DNA of 64,000 nt from Desulfococcus multivorans (GTDB lineage: Bacteria; Desulfobacterota; Desulfobacteria; Desulfobacterales; Desulfococcaceae). Each line of letters begins with the position of its first letter. Positions within the stretch are counted from its first letter, which is position 1. The stretch spans positions 1,142,001 through 1,206,000 of the forward strand of contig NZ_CP015381.1 of the NCBI RefSeq assembly GCF_001854245.1, given 5' to 3'. The notes under the pieces were generated by a model that did not search any database, was not told where the DNA came from, and saw only the letters and a list, made by a program, of their open reading frames with translations. Shown here one piece after another: positions 62,310-64,000 of this stretch. Made by a program: the position numbers and the translations under genes.

Positions 62310-63590
62310 CTATTTTTTATGGTCTATTTTTTCGAGGCCGCCCATATAGGGTTTCAGTGCTTCAGGGATAAGCACTGATCCGTCGGCCTGCTGATAGTTT
62401 TCAAGGATGGCGGCAAAGGTCCGCCCAACGGCAAGGCCCGAACCGTTAAGGGTATGAATCCATTCCGTTCCTTTCCTGCCCTTTTGCTTGAACCGGATGT
62501 TGGCGCGTCGTGCCTGAAAATCCTCGAAATTGCTGCAGGACGAGATTTCCCGATACTTGTTTTGAGCCGGAAGCCAGACCTCGATGTCATAGGTCTTGGC
62601 GGATGAAAATCCCAAATCTCCGGTACACAGGGTGATGACTTGATAAGGCAACTCCAGGCGCTTCAGAATGGTTTCGGCGTGTTCGAGCAAGGATTCCAGT
62701 TCGGTATAAGAATGATCGGGATGGACAAACTTGACGAGTTCGACCTTGTTGAACTGGTGCTGGCGGATCAATCCTCGGGTGTCTTTGCCGTAGGAACCGG
62801 CCTCGGAGCGGAAGCACGGGGTGTAGGCCGTGTGGTAAATCGGGAGGTCTTCTTCGGCGAGGATGTCGCCGCCGTAAATGTTGGTTACGGGAACCTCGGC
62901 GGTGGGGATCAGAAAATAATCCCAGTTTTCCAGCTTGAAAAGATCGGCCTCGAATTTAGGGAGTTGACCGGTGCCGGTCATGGCGGCGCGGTTGACGATG
63001 AACGGCGGCAGGGTTTCCGTGTATCCGTGTTCGGTGGTGTGGATATCGAGCATGAAGTTGATAAGCGCCCTCTCCAACCGTGCGCCCGCACCGATATAAA
63101 GTGGAAACCTGGCGCCGGTGATTTTGGCGGCCCGTTCCAAATCGAGGATTCCCAGATTTTCACCGATATCCCAATGGGCTTTGGGCGTGAAATCAAATCG
63201 GGTGGGAGTGCCAACCTGTTTCAACAGGATATTTTCCGACTCGTCGCGTCCAATGGGAACCGAAGCATGCGGTATATTGGGGAGCGTCATCAGGATACCC
63301 TGAAGCGTTTCATCATAACGCGCCAACCGGATGTCCAGCGCTTTGATCCGAGAGGAGACGTCCCGCATTTCCGTCACGAGGCTTTCGGCGTTTTCACCAT
63401 TTTTCTTCATATCGGCGATCTGTTCTGAAACCACATTTCTTCGATGCCTCAATATCTCGATTTCCTGGAGGATCTCCCGTCGTTTTTCATCCGCATCACG
63501 AAAACCACCGAGGTCGGCTTTGTCGTTCCGTGTGGTCAGCGCTTTTTGTACTTCCGCTAAATTTTGTCTCACAAACTTGATTTCCAGCAT
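62310..63590 (-). CDS. serS: Seryl-tRNA synthetase
   Basis: A 426-residue class II synthetase of normal length: N-terminal coiled-coil (~1-105) that holds tRNA-Ser, then motif 2 ([21 protein letters not shown]) and motif 3 ([18 protein letters not shown]). It charges tRNA-Ser and tRNA-Sec. AGGAA precedes ATG 63590. A divergent promoter pair and a leader hairpin stand upstream. Confidence 0.97.
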   Translation of the reverse strand: MLEIKFVRQNLAEVQKALTTRNDKADLGGFRDADEKRREILQEIEILRHRRNVVSEQIADMKKNGENAESLVTEMRDVSSRIKALDIRLARYDETLQGILMTLPNIPHASVPIGRDESENILLKQVGTPTRFDFTPKAHWDIGENLGILDLERAAKITGARFPLYIGAGARLERALINFMLDIHTTEHGYTETLPPFIVNRAAMTGTGQLPKFEADLFKLENWDYFLIPTAEVPVTNIYGGDILAEEDLPIYHTAYTPCFRSEAGSYGKDTRGLIRQHQFNKVELVKFVHPDHSYTELESLLEHAETILKRLELPYQVITLCTGDLGFSSAKTYDIEVWLPAQNKYREISSCSNFEDFQARRANIRFKQKGRKGTEWIHTLNGSGLAVGRTFAAILENYQQADGSVLIPEALKPYMGGLEKIDHKK

Positions 63591-63603
63591 AATAATTCCT
63601 ATA

Positions 63604-63636
63604 ATCTCAAAAGTCGGTTGTATATAAAGTTGAGAT
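63604..63636 (-). promoter_or_regulatory. Hairpin in the serS leader next to the ribosome site
   Basis: ATCTCAA (63604-63610) pairs with TTGAGAT (63630-63636), enclosing a 19-base loop. It ends ~14 bases before the serS start codon on the reverse strand, so it could affect translation initiation. Confidence 0.35.
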
Positions 63637-63698
63637 CGTTATCGCTGAACCGGGTCCCGGCAAAACGATTGCTCGGCAACTCCAGGATAATTGTTAAA

Positions 63699-63727
63699 AA
63701 GTTATCATGGGCAGAGAGGGGAGTCAA
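63699..63727 (-). promoter_or_regulatory. serS promoter (sigma70 type)
   Basis: On the reverse strand, TTGACT (63727-63722) and TAACTT (63704-63699) are 17 bases apart. Transcription starts near 63692, leaving a ~100-base leader. Confidence 0.55.
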
Positions 63728-63740
63728 TGGATAATATCAG

Positions 63741-63770
63741 TTGACTCTAATCGGAAAAATTAATTATATT
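63741..63770 (+). promoter_or_regulatory. Promoter of the cyclo-ligase gene (sigma70 type)
   Basis: TTGACT (63741-63746) and TATATT (63765-63770) are 18 bases apart. Its -35 box faces that of the serS promoter, so GAGTCAA and TTGACTC form a 7-bp inverted repeat at 63721-63747. Confidence 0.5.
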
Positions 63771-63823
63771 ACTATAATATATCAAAAAAATGTCTTGGAG
63801 CTCAGCGGATAGGAGAGCAGTGT

Positions 63824-64000
63824 ATGGATGAGATCAGAGAGAAGAAGAGCAGTATCCGGACTGACATGATCACGATGATGGACGCCCTTTCCGATGATGT
63901 TTTCAGGAAAAAGACTAAAAACTTGGAGGAAAGGCTTTTCGATTTCGCTAATTTCATAGAAGCCAAGATTTCCCTCCTGTACGTGAACCTCAAGCACGAG
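63824..64000 (+). CDS. 5-formyltetrahydrofolate cyclo-ligase, N-terminal part
   Basis: Only 59 codons are visible before the window ends. The start MDEIREKKSSIRTDMITMM and the following KNLEERLFDFANFIEAKISLLYVNL match the N-terminal helix and first strand of the 5-FCL family (YgfA/MTHFS), which uses ATP to convert 5-formyl-THF to methenyl-THF. AGGAGAG precedes ATG 63824. The call rests on this short stretch. Confidence 0.55.
   Translation, partial: MDEIREKKSSIRTDMITMMDALSDDVFRKKTKNLEERLFDFANFIEAKISLLYVNLKHE

Noticed and set aside
63599-63823. 6S RNA gene before the cyclo-ligase gene
   Set aside because: 6S RNA often sits here in proteobacteria, but no long bulged hairpin was seen and the space is taken by two promoters.

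Overview
The window looks like chromosomal DNA of a Gram-negative, anaerobic Desulfobacterota-type bacterium (sulfate-reducer lineage). This is an inference from gene content: Kdo/LPS export genes, a DUF39 homocysteine-biosynthesis protein, a DUF3786 protein, an ETF:quinone oxidoreductase, Na+-pumping decarboxylase subunits, sigma54 with its activator, and DASS/SLC13 transport. There is no rRNA, CRISPR array, insertion sequence, integrase or prophage; about 59 genes fill nearly all of it.

Layout. 1-12.5 kb: a truncated ATP-grasp/CoA-binding acyl-CoA synthetase, an AT-hook protein overlapping a membrane-anchored gluzincin, mazG, an iron-sulfur flavoprotein, alaS-recA, thpR, a DUF39 protein and an M23 peptidase. 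12.6-21.3 kb: one long forward block, kdsA-kdsC-lptC-lptA-lptB-rpoN-hpf-ptsN-rapZ-EIIA(Man), then tpiA, secG and tRNA-Leu(GAG). 21.4-28 kb: a TIM-barrel sugar-phosphate isomerase, a dehydroquinate-synthase-like cyclase, a short-chain prenyl diphosphate synthase, a membrane protein, a lone cyclic-nucleotide-binding domain, and oadG-oadB. 28-42 kb: aconitase, radical SAM protein, transketolase, DUF3786, ETF-QO, DUF190-CBS protein, FmdB, macro domain, EF-G. 42-50 kb: M48-TPR peptidase, parA-parB, an IspH-UbiA fusion, plsY, Smr, a beta-helix protein and an orphan response regulator. 50-64 kb: an SLC13 transporter with two CBS proteins and a divergent sigma54 activator, a diadenylate-cyclase-like protein, an NlpC/P60-like protein lacking the usual cysteine, a HAD protein, pepA, an orphan peptide-binding protein, thrC, serS, and the start of a 5-formyl-THF cyclo-ligase gene.

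How genes fit together. kdsA/kdsC make Kdo and lptCAB export LPS. rpoN in that block serves sigma54 promoters elsewhere; two candidate -24/-12 sites were read by eye, upstream of the response regulator and of the CBS/SLC13 genes. The cyclase, isomerase and prenyl synthase genes, with the distant IspH-UbiA fusion, suggest an undescribed isoprenoid/cyclitol-linked pathway resembling part of the ebo gene set. Transketolase and tpiA could supply sugar phosphates.

The points most worth checking are a dispersed 17-bp-stem palindrome with a compensatory base-pair change, the IspH-UbiA fusion, the diadenylate cyclase with an RYN in place of RHR beside a perfect 18-bp operator, and the sigma54 circuit. 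Everything here was read by eye; no database search was run.
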